NCBI RefSeq assembly: GCF_000221045.1
Contig: NC_015856.1
Coordinates: 4,608,542 to 4,672,541 of the forward strand
Reading direction: 5' to 3'
Source: Collimonas fungivorans Ter331
GTDB lineage: Bacteria > Pseudomonadota > Gammaproteobacteria > Burkholderiales > Burkholderiaceae_D
Length of the DNA stretch: 64,000 nt
The stretch's first letter is position 1, and the number at the start of each line of letters is the position of its first letter. This document shows positions 31,417 to 40,837 of the stretch, piece after piece. The notes under the pieces were generated by a model. The model had not been told where the DNA came from, did not search any database, and saw nothing but the letters and a program-made list of their open reading frames with translations. The position numbers and the translations under genes are program-made.

Positions 31417-32433
31417 TCAGGCCGCCAGCATCTGCTCGGCCACACCGTATTGTAACCGCTCCCCAAACGCAAACTGCGATTCGAAGAAGCTATTTACTGC
31501 GGCCAGCTGCTGGCCGCAATCTTCCAGCAGGTTCATGCGTTGCCGAAATGCTTCGCCGCCGGGCAAATCGCGCACATACCAGCCGATATGCTTGCGGGCG
31601 GTGCGCACTCCCAGGTAATCGCCATAAAATCCATAATGCGCACGCAGGTGTTCATCCATCAGCTGTTGCACTTCCGTCACCAGCGGCGCCGGCAAATATT
31701 CCCCGGTGCGCAAATAGTGCTCGATCTCGCGGAAAATCCACGGCCGGCCCTGCGCCGCACGTCCCACCATGATGGCGTCGGCCTTGGTGTACTCCAGCAC
31801 TTGCCGTGCTTTTTCCGGCGTCGCGATGTCGCCGTTGGCCACCACCGGGATCGTGACCGCGGCCTTGACCGCGGCAATCGTCTGGTATTCGGCATCGCCG
31901 CTATAGCCGTCAGCGCGCGTGCGGCCATGCAAGGTCAGCATGGCGATGCCGCTGGCTTGCGCCAGCCGCGCGATATTCAAGGCGTTCTTGTTGAGGCGGT
32001 CCCAGCCGGTGCGGAATTTCAGCGTGACCGGCACGTCGACCGCGCTCACCACCGCTTCCAAGATCTTCGCCACCAGTTGCTCATCTTGCAACAAAGCCGA
32101 ACCGCACCAGCTGTTGCACACTTTCTTGACCGGACACCCCATGTTGATGTCGATGATCTGCGCACCGTGGTCGACATTGTATTTTGCGCACTCCGCCAGC
32201 ATCAGCGGATCGGCGCCGGCGATCTGCACCGCCCGCGGCTCCATCTCGCCATCGTGGTTGATGCGGCGCGAAGTCTTCTCGGTCTGCCACAGGCGCGGAT
32301 TGGAGGCTGCCATTTCCGACACCGCATAGCCGGCGCCCAGCTCTTTGCAGAGCTGCCGGAACGGTCTGTCCGTGACGCCCGCCATGGGCGCCACAAAGAC
32401 GTTGTTACGCAGGAAATAAGGGCCAATATTCAC
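31417..32433 (-). CDS. dusB: tRNA-dihydrouridine synthase B
   Basis: DusB is an FMN-dependent enzyme that reduces uridine to dihydrouridine in tRNA. The protein has VAPMAGVTDRPFRQL near the start, the active-site loop NMGCPVKKVCN with its catalytic cysteine, and FMN-phosphate residues in the MVGRAAQGRPWIF segment. The residues after the catalytic cysteine are SWCGSALL, where many family members have a small hydrophobic pair. The frame is open from a GTG at 32463 (348 residues). A second GTG at 32433 gives the typical NIGPYFLRN start and is preferred, although neither has a clear Shine-Dalgarno. It precedes fis. Confidence 0.93.
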   Translation of the reverse strand: MNIGPYFLRNNVFVAPMAGVTDRPFRQLCKELGAGYAVSEMAASNPRLWQTEKTSRRINHDGEMEPRAVQIAGADPLMLAECAKYNVDHGAQIIDINMGCPVKKVCNSWCGSALLQDEQLVAKILEAVVSAVDVPVTLKFRTGWDRLNKNALNIARLAQASGIAMLTLHGRTRADGYSGDAEYQTIAAVKAAVTIPVVANGDIATPEKARQVLEYTKADAIMVGRAAQGRPWIFREIEHYLRTGEYLPAPLVTEVQQLMDEHLRAHYGFYGDYLGVRTARKHIGWYVRDLPGGEAFRQRMNLLEDCGQQLAAVNSFFESQFAFGERLQYGVAEQMLAA

Positions 32434-32518
32434 GACGGCGTCACTGACTCGAGATGGAATCACAAGGGGAAAGGCGTCATTTTATCCCGATTGCCGAGGC
32501 AAGCGGGGTTTTGCACAA

Positions 32519-33649
32519 TCAAAGTTCGTCTTCGGCCGAGGTGCTGGAACTGCGCAGATGCTGGGTGGCGTAGTGGATCAGCTCATCCAGGCCGCGGCCG
32601 TCGGCGCCGTAAGTGGCCACTCCTATCGACAGCGCGAGCCGGATCGACCAGTTTTCGATGTTCACCGGATGGTGCTTGAAATGGCCGAGGAAAGTCTCGG
32701 CCAGGTTATCGGCGTCGACCGTGTCGGTAGCCGGCAACACATACAGGAATTCGGTGGCGTTCCAGCGTCCGCCGCTGTCGGTCTTGCGCAGCTGGGCGCC
32801 GGTATCCTTGGCGAACGCCGCCAGGATATTGTCGGCCACCGCCCAGCCGTAGAGGTCGTTGATCTTGTGGAAATCGTCCAGCTGGCAGTACAAGATGGAT
32901 AACGGCGACTCGTCGACGACTGTAGCCGCCACCGCTTCTTCATAGACGTGCACGATGCGGCGCCGGGTCAGCAAGCCGGTCAGCGAATCAAGCTGCGCCT
33001 GGCGCGTGAGCAGGTGCGACAGGTTGGACTGCTTCCAGATCACTTCACAGACATGGCCGAAAGCCTGGAACGAGGCAAACCCGGTTTCCGAAAAATAATC
33101 CTCGCTGTCGGCGTAAAACACCATCATGCCGTGCATGCGGGCTTTTTCCGAACGCAGCGGTATGGCCAGCGCAGCCTTGGCCGAGCAACGCTCGGGATGC
33201 GCTTGCCAAGGGGTAAACAGGGCATGGAAATCGCTGTCGTGGCCAGCCTCCCAATCGGCGACCTGGGCAAACGGCGCAACGTAGTCGAAACAATCCTTGG
33301 CCAGTTGCCAGTTATCCGACTCGTCCAGCGCCTTACCGACAATTGCCGCCGGCTTGATGGTCGCTTCCGAATCGTCCTGGCAGAAACCGACCCACACCAG
33401 CCGGATATGCGGACTGGCAGGCAGGACCATCTGGCACAGGCGTTTCACGCTTTCACGGCCGCTATAGGCCTGGGGCAGGGTTTGCAGCAACTGGTGCAAC
33501 ACGCCGACCAGCGCCAGCTGCTCATCGTTCAGCGCCGGCGCCGTGGTGGCGGGCGCACTCTGTTTCCCCGCGGCCGCATCAACCACTTCGGCCAACGGCA
33601 CAGGGGCAGCGGTACGCTGCGCCCAGGAGGGAAAGAGATTAAGTTTCAT
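32519..33649 (-). CDS. GAF-GGDEF protein with degenerate active site
   Basis: This 376-residue cytoplasmic protein has an N-terminal GAF-like sensory region (about residues 45-205) and a C-terminal diguanylate-cyclase fold (about 215-370). The fold keeps the DSLTGLLTRR start (221-230) and LDDFHKIND (257-265), but the GGDEF loop reads NATEF (297-301). Both catalytic-loop glycines and the metal-binding acid are changed, so c-di-GMP synthesis is unlikely. It may act as a GTP/c-di-GMP sensor or a scaffold. No membrane segment is present. It is a single gene between dusB and the phosphatase gene, with 55 bp to dusB's longer start. Confidence 0.85.
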   Translation of the reverse strand: MKLNLFPSWAQRTAAPVPLAEVVDAAAGKQSAPATTAPALNDEQLALVGVLHQLLQTLPQAYSGRESVKRLCQMVLPASPHIRLVWVGFCQDDSEATIKPAAIVGKALDESDNWQLAKDCFDYVAPFAQVADWEAGHDSDFHALFTPWQAHPERCSAKAALAIPLRSEKARMHGMMVFYADSEDYFSETGFASFQAFGHVCEVIWKQSNLSHLLTRQAQLDSLTGLLTRRRIVHVYEEAVAATVVDESPLSILYCQLDDFHKINDLYGWAVADNILAAFAKDTGAQLRKTDSGGRWNATEFLYVLPATDTVDADNLAETFLGHFKHHPVNIENWSIRLALSIGVATYGADGRGLDELIHYATQHLRSSSTSAEDEL

Positions 33650-33824
33650 GCTGGCAGTCCCGCTGTTGTTTTAATTCTTGTTAGCAAGATTAGCACAAGC
33701 ACGCTGCTTTTATCGCAACTGTTTTTGCAACAGCTTATACAGATTTATAGCGATTCCCGGCACTTGCCGCGAAAGCCCAACATAAGCGGAAAACCGCCAG
33801 CGGCATCAATGTTGCAAACCGCGC

Positions 33825-34496
33825 TTATTGGTCGATTTCATCCAGCGACAAGGCGTCCAGGTGCGCCACGTCGGCCCAGCCGTCCACCCGCAACGGCTGC
33901 GGCCATTCCGGATTCCAGCTCAGGCGGTTGATGCTTGCATTGAAAATATCGCAACTGCGCGCCTGCTCCAGCGGCAGCTTGTGGGCAAAACGGTAAATGC
34001 AGTCGAGCACCCCGCCGTGCGTGACTACCGCAATCCGACACAAATTCGGACGCAGATCGCCCGGCGCCAGCAAAGCCGACAGGGCCGCCACCGCCCTTGC
34101 GTAGAATTCGCGCATGGTTTCCGCCACGTGCTGGCCGGCCGGGTACCGGACATCGACAGCGCGCGCCATCAGCGCCGCATAGGCTTCAGGAAAACGCTCG
34201 GCCGCTTCCGGATAACGCAAGCCTTCCAGCGCGCCGTAGCAACGCTCCCGCAACCCGCTTTCGAGGCGCAGGGCCATGCCGCGCGCTTCGGCCAGAGGTG
34301 CGGCGGTTTGTTGCGCGCGCTGCAGGTCGCTGCAAAAAACGGCGTCCAGGGCGATGCCGTCCAGGCTGCGCGCCAACGCCAGCGCCTGGCGCTGGCCGGT
34401 CGGATTGAGCGGAATGTCCAGGTGGCCTTGCAGCCGGCGCTCCAGGTTCCAGTCGGTTTCGCCGTGGCGTATCAGCAGGATTTCGGTAGTTGGCAT
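33825..34496 (-). CDS. histidine phosphatase (phosphoglycerate mutase-like) family protein
   Basis: This 223-residue protein belongs to the histidine phosphatase superfamily, cytoplasmic enzymes using a phosphohistidine intermediate. The RHGETDWN motif (R10, H11, G12, E13) carries the catalytic histidine. The downstream CSDLQRAQQTA, ERCYGALEG and VVTHGGVLD segments provide the second Arg, the acid and the second His. The ERCYGALEG form resembles the GpmB/CobC group, but the substrate cannot be assigned. It starts 22 bp before the PEBP gene's end and is probably co-transcribed with it. Confidence 0.88.
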   Translation of the reverse strand: MPTTEILLIRHGETDWNLERRLQGHLDIPLNPTGQRQALALARSLDGIALDAVFCSDLQRAQQTAAPLAEARGMALRLESGLRERCYGALEGLRYPEAAERFPEAYAALMARAVDVRYPAGQHVAETMREFYARAVAALSALLAPGDLRPNLCRIAVVTHGGVLDCIYRFAHKLPLEQARSCDIFNASINRLSWNPEWPQPLRVDGWADVAHLDALSLDEIDQ

Positions 34497-34518
34497 GGGC
34501 TTTCTGCAGGGCTGGCGC

Positions 34519-35154
34519 TTACAAGGCGGGATTCAGGGTGTACAGGCTGACGATCGAGGTCTCGCCCAGGATGTGTCCGCGTATCGCCGCCAGCGCTTGC
34601 TGGCCGGTGAATTTGCCGTCCACCGGCAAGCGCGCGATGTCCAGCGCGTACACGGTGAAAACATAGCGGTGCACGGTCTCGTCGTTCCATGGCGGGCACG
34701 GGCCGTCGTAGCCGAAATAATCGCCGCTCATCGCGGCGTCGCCGGCAAACCAGCCGGTATAGTCGTTCAGGCCGTGGCGCGCGCCAGGAATCGGGCTGCC
34801 GTAGATTTCCGGACCCGGCTTGCCGCGCGAGGTGACGCGGTCGCTGAAGGTTCCGGCTTCAATCGACGTCGCATGCGGCGGCAGGTCGACCAGCACCCAG
34901 TGGAAAAAATCGACGCGCGGCAGTTCTGCCGGCACCGTCTTGCCTTCCTGGTTGACATCGTCGCCGCGCGACGGCACGTCGGGATCGCAGCAGACCAGCG
35001 CCAGCGATTTTGTGCCGGCGGGCGGTTCGCCCCAGCCCAGGTGCGGGTTGTGGTTGGCGGACAAGGTGACGTGGGTCTCGGGATGCACTACCGCGAAAGC
35101 AAATTCGCCGGGGAGATAGGCACCGTCGTTGAAAGAATGGCTCCAGAGGTTCAC
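34519..35154 (-). CDS. YbhB/YbcL family PEBP-like protein
   Basis: The 211-residue protein is a phosphatidylethanolamine-binding-like (Raf kinase inhibitor-like) protein of the bacterial YbhB/YbcL group, of uncertain function. It shows NPHLGWGEPPAGTKSLALVCCDPD (ligand pocket with D-P-D), FFHWVLVDLPP, and YDGPCPPWNDETVHRYVFTVYALD, which contain the conserved pocket residues. It is longer than E. coli YbhB (158). No signal peptide is visible, so it is probably cytoplasmic. It lies between dtd and the phosphatase gene on the same strand. Confidence 0.87.
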   Translation of the reverse strand: MNLWSHSFNDGAYLPGEFAFAVVHPETHVTLSANHNPHLGWGEPPAGTKSLALVCCDPDVPSRGDDVNQEGKTVPAELPRVDFFHWVLVDLPPHATSIEAGTFSDRVTSRGKPGPEIYGSPIPGARHGLNDYTGWFAGDAAMSGDYFGYDGPCPPWNDETVHRYVFTVYALDIARLPVDGKFTGQQALAAIRGHILGETSIVSLYTLNPAL

Positions 35155-35209
35155 GGTAAGCTCCTGTCGTAAAGTAATCAGGCTACAGCAAAAGCGGATT
35201 ACCCGGGAC

Positions 35210-35668
35210 TTACGCTTTGGCGGCCGGCGGTTTTACCTGCAGCCAGAAGGTCACCGGGCCGTCATTGGTCAAAGACACTTTCATGTCGGCGCCAAAACGG
35301 CCGGTCGCGACCTGCCGGTGCCGGCTGGCGGCCTGGCCGGCGAAATAGTCGAACAGGCGGCGCCCCTCTTCTGGCGCCGCCGCCGGCGTGAACGAAGGCC
35401 GGGTGCCGGACTGGGTATCCGCCGCCAGCGTGAATTGCGGCACCAGCAGCAGGCCGCCGCCAATGTCGCTCAGGCTGCGGTTCATCTTGCCGGCGTCGTC
35501 GGCGAACACGCGATAGGCCAGCAGCTTGGCCAGCAGCGCGTCCGCTTCTTTTTCACGGTCGCCGCGCTCGGCGCACAGCAGCACCATCAGGCCGCCATCG
35601 ATGGCGCCGATAGTCAGGCCGTCGACCGCCACGCTGGCGTGGCTGACTCGCTGCAGCAGGCCGATCAT
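35210..35668 (-). CDS. dtd: D-aminoacyl-tRNA deacylase
   Basis: Dtd removes D-amino acids (and glycine from tRNA-Ala) from mischarged tRNAs. The 152-residue protein has the catalytic PQFTLAADT motif (77-85) and the Gly-cisPro GPVTFWL motif (137-143), and starts [15 protein letters not shown] as usual. The ATG at 35668 overlaps the tyrS stop codon by four bases, coupling it to a tRNA synthetase known to misactivate D-tyrosine, which makes functional sense. An upstream in-frame extension inside tyrS is rejected. Confidence 0.96.
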   Translation of the reverse strand: MIGLLQRVSHASVAVDGLTIGAIDGGLMVLLCAERGDREKEADALLAKLLAYRVFADDAGKMNRSLSDIGGGLLLVPQFTLAADTQSGTRPSFTPAAAPEEGRRLFDYFAGQAASRHRQVATGRFGADMKVSLTNDGPVTFWLQVKPPAAKA

Positions 35669-36936
35669 GCGGTCAAGGTCACCCGGGCGAACTTGCGCTT
35701 GCCGACCTGTATCACGAAGGTGGCGGCGTCGACTTTCAAGCCCTTGTCGCTGACCACCGCGCCGTCGATCCGCACCCCGCCCTGCTCCACCATGCGCAGC
35801 GCTTCCGAGGTCGACGGGCAAAGATTGGCTTGTTTCAGCAGCTGGCCGATGCCCAGCGGCGCGCCGCTCAGCGTCAGTTCAGGAATATCGTCCGGGATGC
35901 CGCCCTTGGCGCGGTTGTTGAAGTCGCTCAAGGCGTCTTCCGCCGCTTGCTGGTTGTGGAAGCGCGCCACGATTTCCTGCCCCAGCGCAACCTTGATGTC
36001 GCGCGGATTCTGGCCGCCTTCGACTTGCGCCTTGTAGGCGGCGATCTGCGCCAGCGACTTGAACGACAGCAGCTCGTAGTAACGCCACATCATGACGTCT
36101 GAAATGCTCATGATCTTGGCGAACATGGTGTTGCCCGGCTCGGTGATGCCGATGTAGTTGCCCTTGGACTTGGACATCTTCTCGACGCCGTCCAGCCCTT
36201 CCAGCAGCGGCATGGTCAGGATGCACTGCGGCTCCTGGCCGTAATCCTTCTGCAGCTCGCGGCCGACCAGCAGGTTGAATTTCTGGTCGGTGCCGCCCAG
36301 TTCCAGGTCCGACTCCAGCGCCACCGAATCGTAGCCCTGCATCAGCGGGTACAGCAGCTCATGCACCGAGATCGGGGTGCCGGCCTTGTAACGCTTGGTG
36401 AAATCCTCGCGCTCCAGGATCCGCGCCACCGTGTATTTCGCCGACAGCTGGATCATACCGCGCGCGCCCAGCTGGTCCGACCATTCCGAGTTGTAGCGGA
36501 TTTCGGTGCGCGCCGGATCCAGCACCAGGCTGGCCTGGGCGAAATAGGTCTTGGCGTTTTCTTCGATCTGTTCGCGCGTCAGCGGCGGCCGCGTCACGTT
36601 GCGCCCCGACGGATCGCCGATCATCGAGGTAAAGTCGCCGATCAGGAAAATCACGTTATGGCCGAGATCCTGCAGTTGCCGCATCTTGTTCAGCACCACC
36701 GTATGGCCGAGGTGCAGGTCGGGCGCGGTCGGGTCCAGGCCCAATTTGATGCGCAAGGGTTTGCCGCTTTGCTCGGAGCGCTGCAGCTTGCGCGCAAAGT
36801 CGCTCTCGATCAGCAGTTCGTCGACGCCGCGCTTGGTGATCGCCAGCGCCTCCTGGGTCCGGTCCGACAGGACCAAGGGGGTGTTTTCAACGGCAGCGGC
36901 TGCCTTCGGTGATGCGTTGTGGGAATCGTGAGCCAT
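35665..36936 (-). CDS. tyrS: tyrosyl-tRNA synthetase
   Basis: TyrRS is a class I synthetase that charges tRNA-Tyr. Counted from the ATG at 36936, the 423-residue protein has the HIGH-type signature HLGH at 75-78, KMSKS at 253-257, and a C-terminal S4 RNA-binding domain (about 355-420). The type resembles the TyrRS form found in Haemophilus and many Betaproteobacteria. An N-terminal polar tail of about 25 residues precedes the core. The longer in-frame opening to 37023 is not conserved-looking. It is coupled to dtd and divergent from the M23 gene. Confidence 0.97.
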   Translation of the reverse strand: MAHDSHNASPKAAAAVENTPLVLSDRTQEALAITKRGVDELLIESDFARKLQRSEQSGKPLRIKLGLDPTAPDLHLGHTVVLNKMRQLQDLGHNVIFLIGDFTSMIGDPSGRNVTRPPLTREQIEENAKTYFAQASLVLDPARTEIRYNSEWSDQLGARGMIQLSAKYTVARILEREDFTKRYKAGTPISVHELLYPLMQGYDSVALESDLELGGTDQKFNLLVGRELQKDYGQEPQCILTMPLLEGLDGVEKMSKSKGNYIGITEPGNTMFAKIMSISDVMMWRYYELLSFKSLAQIAAYKAQVEGGQNPRDIKVALGQEIVARFHNQQAAEDALSDFNNRAKGGIPDDIPELTLSGAPLGIGQLLKQANLCPSTSEALRMVEQGGVRIDGAVVSDKGLKVDAATFVIQVGKRKFARVTLTA

Positions 36937-37170
36937 ATAGGGAATTAAAATCCAGCGAAAATGAAATCTGAAAAGCTGCGCTTGTGCCGCTACTGGACGG
37001 CAAGGGCGGACAAAAAAAAGCATACAAAGGGTTACGAGAAAATCGGACTAGTCCTACAACCGTCCAAGATACCCTAAGGTATAATCCCTGATCCTTTTAA
37101 CCCGCCGCAAGTCGTTCAATCAAACAACAACACAAGAATCGGTAGCAAACGGCAAATTTTAACGTATTGC

Positions 37171-38577
37171 ATGTCTCTCAAAGATAAAATCATCAACTTG
37201 CGGTCCAGTATCAAGCCGTTTTTCAAGCAGATACCCACCCGGGTCTATGCTTCATTTGCTGATTCGACGCCTAAAACCCGTATTGTCTCCGCTTCCGCCG
37301 TGTTGCTGACCCTGGTTGCCTTTGGTGCGGCCGGTGTTGCTCCGCTGGCAACGGATCCTGACGAAGTATCGGTGAAAGCGATTTCCGCCGAACTGGAATT
37401 GCCCAGCCTTAGTGAACAGATCGCAAAACTTGAAGCTCAGCAACAACTTTATGTTGCCGAAGACAAGATGCGCGCCGGCGACACGCTGGCGACCTTGCTG
37501 ACCCGGCTTGGCGTAGACGACGACCAGGCCAGCAATTTCATCAAGTCGGACAGCCGCGCGCGCGCCGTGCTGCGCCTCAAGACCGGCACCACGGTGCAGG
37601 CGCAGACCAGCAACGACGGCGTACTGCAGATGCTGCGCGCGACGATTGCCGACGGCGACGATACGCCGACCAATCTGCTGATCCACCGCGACGGCGACAA
37701 GTTTACCGTCAGCGAAGAAACCGCCACGGTCGAACGGCGCGTCGAAATGCATACCGGCGTGATCCGCTCCTCGCTGTTCGCCGCCACCGACGCCGCCGAT
37801 ATCCCCGACAGCGTGGCCTCGCAAATCGTCGCCATGTTCGGCACCAACATCAATTTTGCTTCTGACCTGAAGCGTGGCGACCATTTTAATGTCGCCTATG
37901 AAACATTCTGGCAAAACGGCCAGTTCCTGCGCGCCGGACGCATCCTGGCCGGCGAATTCGTGAACGGCGGCAAGCCGTTCCAGGCAGTCTGGTTTGACGA
38001 ACCCGCCAGCGGCCAGGGCGGCTACTACGGTTTCGACGGCAAATCGCTGAAAAAGGCCTTCCTGAAATCGCCGCTGACCTTTACCCGTATTTCCTCCGGC
38101 TTCTCGATGCGCGTGCACCCTATCCTGGGCAAATGGAAAAAGCATACCGGCGTCGACTTTGCCGCCGCCACGGGCACGCCCATCCATGCCACCGCCGACG
38201 GCGTGATCGATTTTGCCGGCGTTGAAAGCGGCTACGGCAATGTGGTCATCATCAAACACGATAGCAAATATTCAACGGTGTATGCGCACATGAGCCGTTT
38301 TGCGCCGACCTCGCGCAAAGGCGGCAAGGTCAGCCAGGGCGATGTCATCGGCTATGTCGGCATGACCGGCTGGGCGACCGGTCCCCACTTGCATTACGAG
38401 TTCCGGGTCGCCAACGAGCCGCGCGATCCGATGTCGGTGGTGGTGCCTACCGCCAGCCCGCTGGCCGGGGTCGAACTGGAGCGCTTCAAGACGGTTGCAG
38501 CCGATATCACCCATCGCTTTAACCTGCTGAGCGGCGAAACGGCTGCTGCGCCGGCCACCAGGCTGGCGTCAAAATAA
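37171..38577 (+). CDS. M23 peptidase, OapA/MepM-like
   Basis: This 468-residue inner-membrane-anchored protein is a predicted peptidoglycan DD-endopeptidase. It has one membrane segment (about residues 37-58) and an OapA/LysM-like region with MRAGDTLATLLTRLGV (100-115). A beta-rich linker region follows, then the M23 domain (about 305-425). Zinc and catalytic residues are complete: H325 and D329 (HTGVD), H373 (YAHM), and H406 and H408 (GPHLHYEF). It lies divergent to tyrS and 108 bp before anmK, so a wall-cutting enzyme and a wall-recycling kinase sit together. A TATAAT at 37080-37085 is a possible -10 element with a poor -35. Confidence 0.93.
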   Translation: MSLKDKIINLRSSIKPFFKQIPTRVYASFADSTPKTRIVSASAVLLTLVAFGAAGVAPLATDPDEVSVKAISAELELPSLSEQIAKLEAQQQLYVAEDKMRAGDTLATLLTRLGVDDDQASNFIKSDSRARAVLRLKTGTTVQAQTSNDGVLQMLRATIADGDDTPTNLLIHRDGDKFTVSEETATVERRVEMHTGVIRSSLFAATDAADIPDSVASQIVAMFGTNINFASDLKRGDHFNVAYETFWQNGQFLRAGRILAGEFVNGGKPFQAVWFDEPASGQGGYYGFDGKSLKKAFLKSPLTFTRISSGFSMRVHPILGKWKKHTGVDFAAATGTPIHATADGVIDFAGVESGYGNVVIIKHDSKYSTVYAHMSRFAPTSRKGGKVSQGDVIGYVGMTGWATGPHLHYEFRVANEPRDPMSVVVPTASPLAGVELERFKTVAADITHRFNLLSGETAAAPATRLASK

Positions 38578-38685
38578 ACTTCCGGCATGCCTGGGGTTTG
38601 CTGAACTCATTTGCTGAATTCAGAATAAACTTAGAACCGTTGTCGAGTCGCTAGTAAAATCAGCTGATCTCACAACGGTTTTATT

Positions 38686-39858
38686 ATGTCCACTCCAACT
38701 ACCCAAAGCGGCTTGTTCATCGGCCTGATGTCCGGCACCAGCCTGGATGGCGTCGATGGCGTCATCGCAGCATTTCCGAGCGCCCCGGTGCAGCATCCAG
38801 TAGCCACCCTGGCCTCGGCCTACATGCCGTTTTCGGCCTCGCTGCGCGCCGAACTGATGGCGCTGCAAAGCGCCGGCCAGGATGAAATCGAACGCGAAGC
38901 GCTGGTCGCCAATACCCTGAGTTCGCATTACGCTGCTTGCGTCGAGCGCCTGCTGGCAGATGCCGGTTTGCGGCCAGACCAGATCCGCGCCATCGGCGTC
39001 CACGGCCAGACCGTCAGGCATCGGCCCGAGCTGGGTTTTACGCGCCAGGCCAACAACCCGGCGCTGCTGGCCGAGCTGACCGGGATCGACGTCATCGCCG
39101 ATTTCCGCAGCCGCGACATCGCCGCCGGCGGCCAGGGCGCACCGCTGGTGCCGGCTTTCCACCAGGCCGTGTTCGCCGATCCGGCGCAAACCCGGGTGGT
39201 AGTGAATATCGGCGGCATCGCCAACATCAGCGTGCTGTATGACCATGAGACGCTGGGCCATGCAACGCCGGGCCAGAGCCGCGACGTCATCGGCTTCGAT
39301 ACCGGGCCGGGCAACGTCCTGATGGATCTGTGGATCAAGCGCCATCACGGCAAGGACTACGATGAGAACGGCTTGTGGGCAGCCAGCGGCCAGCCGGCGC
39401 CGGCCTTGCTCGACGCCATGCGCAAGGAAGATTATTTTGCGGTGGCGCCGCCCAAAAGCACCGGGCGCGACCTGTTCCACGAAGAATGGCTGGCGCGTCA
39501 TCTCGGCAGTTTGCCGCAGCTTGCCGCCGCCGACGTGCAAGCCACGCTGGCGCTGCTGACCGCCACCACCATCGCCGACGCGATCGCGCAACATGCGCCG
39601 GCGGCGCAAACCGTGTATGTCTGCGGCGGCGGCGCTTATAACCCGCACCTGATGCAGCAGCTGGCGCAAGCGCTGCAACAACGCCAGCTGGCGGCAACCG
39701 TGCAATCTACCGAAGCGCTCGGCATTGCGCCCAACCATGTCGAGGCGGTGGCTTTCGCCTGGCTGGCGCTGCGTTTCGACCAGCGCCTGCCGGGCAACCT
39801 GCCGCTGGTGACCGGGGCACGCGGCTTACGGATCCTGGGGGCGCTGTATCCGGCCTGA
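38686..39858 (+). CDS. anmK: anhydro-N-acetylmuramic acid kinase
   Basis: AnmK phosphorylates and opens the 1,6-anhydro ring of anhydroMurNAc to give MurNAc-6-P during cell-wall recycling. The 390-residue protein has the ATP-binding [12 protein letters not shown] (13-24), the [11 protein letters not shown] segment containing the catalytic region, [11 protein letters not shown], and [12 protein letters not shown]. It follows an M23 peptidase on the same strand. A bidirectional terminator lies 61 bases after its stop codon. Confidence 0.96.
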   Translation: MSTPTTQSGLFIGLMSGTSLDGVDGVIAAFPSAPVQHPVATLASAYMPFSASLRAELMALQSAGQDEIEREALVANTLSSHYAACVERLLADAGLRPDQIRAIGVHGQTVRHRPELGFTRQANNPALLAELTGIDVIADFRSRDIAAGGQGAPLVPAFHQAVFADPAQTRVVVNIGGIANISVLYDHETLGHATPGQSRDVIGFDTGPGNVLMDLWIKRHHGKDYDENGLWAASGQPAPALLDAMRKEDYFAVAPPKSTGRDLFHEEWLARHLGSLPQLAAADVQATLALLTATTIADAIAQHAPAAQTVYVCGGGAYNPHLMQQLAQALQQRQLAATVQSTEALGIAPNHVEAVAFAWLALRFDQRLPGNLPLVTGARGLRILGALYPA

Positions 39859-39918
39859 GGACATCCTGCCGGAAATGTAATCGATAACGGACAATAAGTA
39901 GGCAATAAGCAGGCAATA

Positions 39919-39957
39919 AAAAAGGACGCCCGAGGATTTCTCCCCGGCGCCCTTTTT
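39919..39957. terminator. bidirectional intrinsic terminator between anmK and erpA
   Basis: A 12-bp stem with one mismatch (AAAAAGGACGCC / GGCGCCCTTTTT) has A and T runs at its ends, so it can stop transcription from anmK (+) and from the erpA unit (-). It sits between the two convergent genes. Confidence 0.8.
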
Positions 39958-39990
39958 CAAGAACCGCGTGTTGCTTAGATAATTACTTAA

Positions 39991-40353
39991 TCAGGCAGAG
40001 AAAGAAGAACCGCAACCGCAAGTAGTCGTCGCATTCGGATTCTTGATCACGAATTGCGCGCCTTCCAGGTCGTCCTTGTAGTCGATTTCAGCGCCGACCA
40101 GGTATTGATAGCTCATCGAATCGATCAGCAGCTGCACACCGTTCTTGCTCATGGTGGTGTCGTCTTCGTTGACGATTTCATCGAAGGTGAATCCATACTG
40201 GAAACCGGAGCAACCGCCACCCTGCACGAAAACGCGCAATTTGAGGTCTGGATTGCCTTCTTCTTCGATCAGCTGCGCAACCTTGGCGGCGGCGCTATCG
40301 GTAAACACGATCGGCGAGGCGACTACATCTTGAATTTCAGCGACAGCATTCAT
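39991..40353 (-). CDS. erpA: iron-sulfur cluster insertion protein ErpA
   Basis: ErpA is an A-type carrier that delivers Fe-S clusters to apoproteins, including those of isoprenoid synthesis. The 120-residue protein has the three cluster-binding cysteines C48 ([11 protein letters not shown]), C112 and C114 (TCGCGSSF). The [10 protein letters not shown] form favours ErpA over IscA. It is the last gene of a minus-strand series argC-DUF6776-bactofilin-erpA, with 75 bp to the bactofilin gene. Confidence 0.95.
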   Translation of the reverse strand: MNAVAEIQDVVASPIVFTDSAAAKVAQLIEEEGNPDLKLRVFVQGGGCSGFQYGFTFDEIVNEDDTTMSKNGVQLLIDSMSYQYLVGAEIDYKDDLEGAQFVIKNPNATTTCGCGSSFSA

Positions 40354-40428
40354 TTTTGGCTCCTGCGGGGTACATACAATACTGCATTATAGGCGCTTGT
40401 CCGGATTCATGCCGGCCAGCCCCAAATC

Positions 40429-40824
40429 TTAGGCAGATTGCGACATGGCAAGTTTCAGCACCGGCTCAGCCACATTCTGTTCATGGGTCAGTTTGCCGCT
40501 TACCAGGGCGCCGCTGTGCATTTCCAGCGCCTTGTAATTGACATCACCGGTTATGCGGGCTTTCGGCTGCAATTCAAGCAGTTCGGCGGAATAAACATTG
40601 CCGCTGATTTCACCGTTGACCACCAGGTGGGCGACCCGCACGTCGCCTTCCACCTTGGCGCTCTCGGAAATCACCAGGACGCTGGTTTCGCCAGGCTCCG
40701 CCACTACATTGCCTTTCACATTGCCGTCGATGCGCAGACCGCCCTTGAAGTGGACATCGCCCTCAATGCTGGTCGACGAACCAATCAAGCTATCGATAGT
40801 GCTCTTTGCTTTACGGTTGAACAT
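40429..40824 (-). CDS. bactofilin family cytoskeletal protein
   Basis: Bactofilins are beta-helical polymer-forming proteins that scaffold cell-wall enzymes and determine shape. The 131-residue protein has a short polar N terminus, then repeated six-residue beta-helix turns (GDVHFKGGLRIDGNVKGNV, about 22-40, through KARITGDVNYKAL) and a short non-helical C terminus. No membrane segment is present. It is 13 bp downstream of a DUF6776 membrane coiled-coil gene and within 2 kb of anmK and an M23 peptidase. Both M23 and membrane coiled-coil proteins are typical bactofilin partners. Confidence 0.92.
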   Translation of the reverse strand: MFNRKAKSTIDSLIGSSTSIEGDVHFKGGLRIDGNVKGNVVAEPGETSVLVISESAKVEGDVRVAHLVVNGEISGNVYSAELLELQPKARITGDVNYKALEMHSGALVSGKLTHEQNVAEPVLKLAMSQSA

Positions 40825-40837
40825 GATGTTTCCTTTT

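Noticed and set aside
37080-37085. TATAAT as a certain promoter of the M23 gene
   Set aside because: No acceptable -35 hexamer lies 16-18 bases upstream, so it was mentioned only as a possibility and not called.
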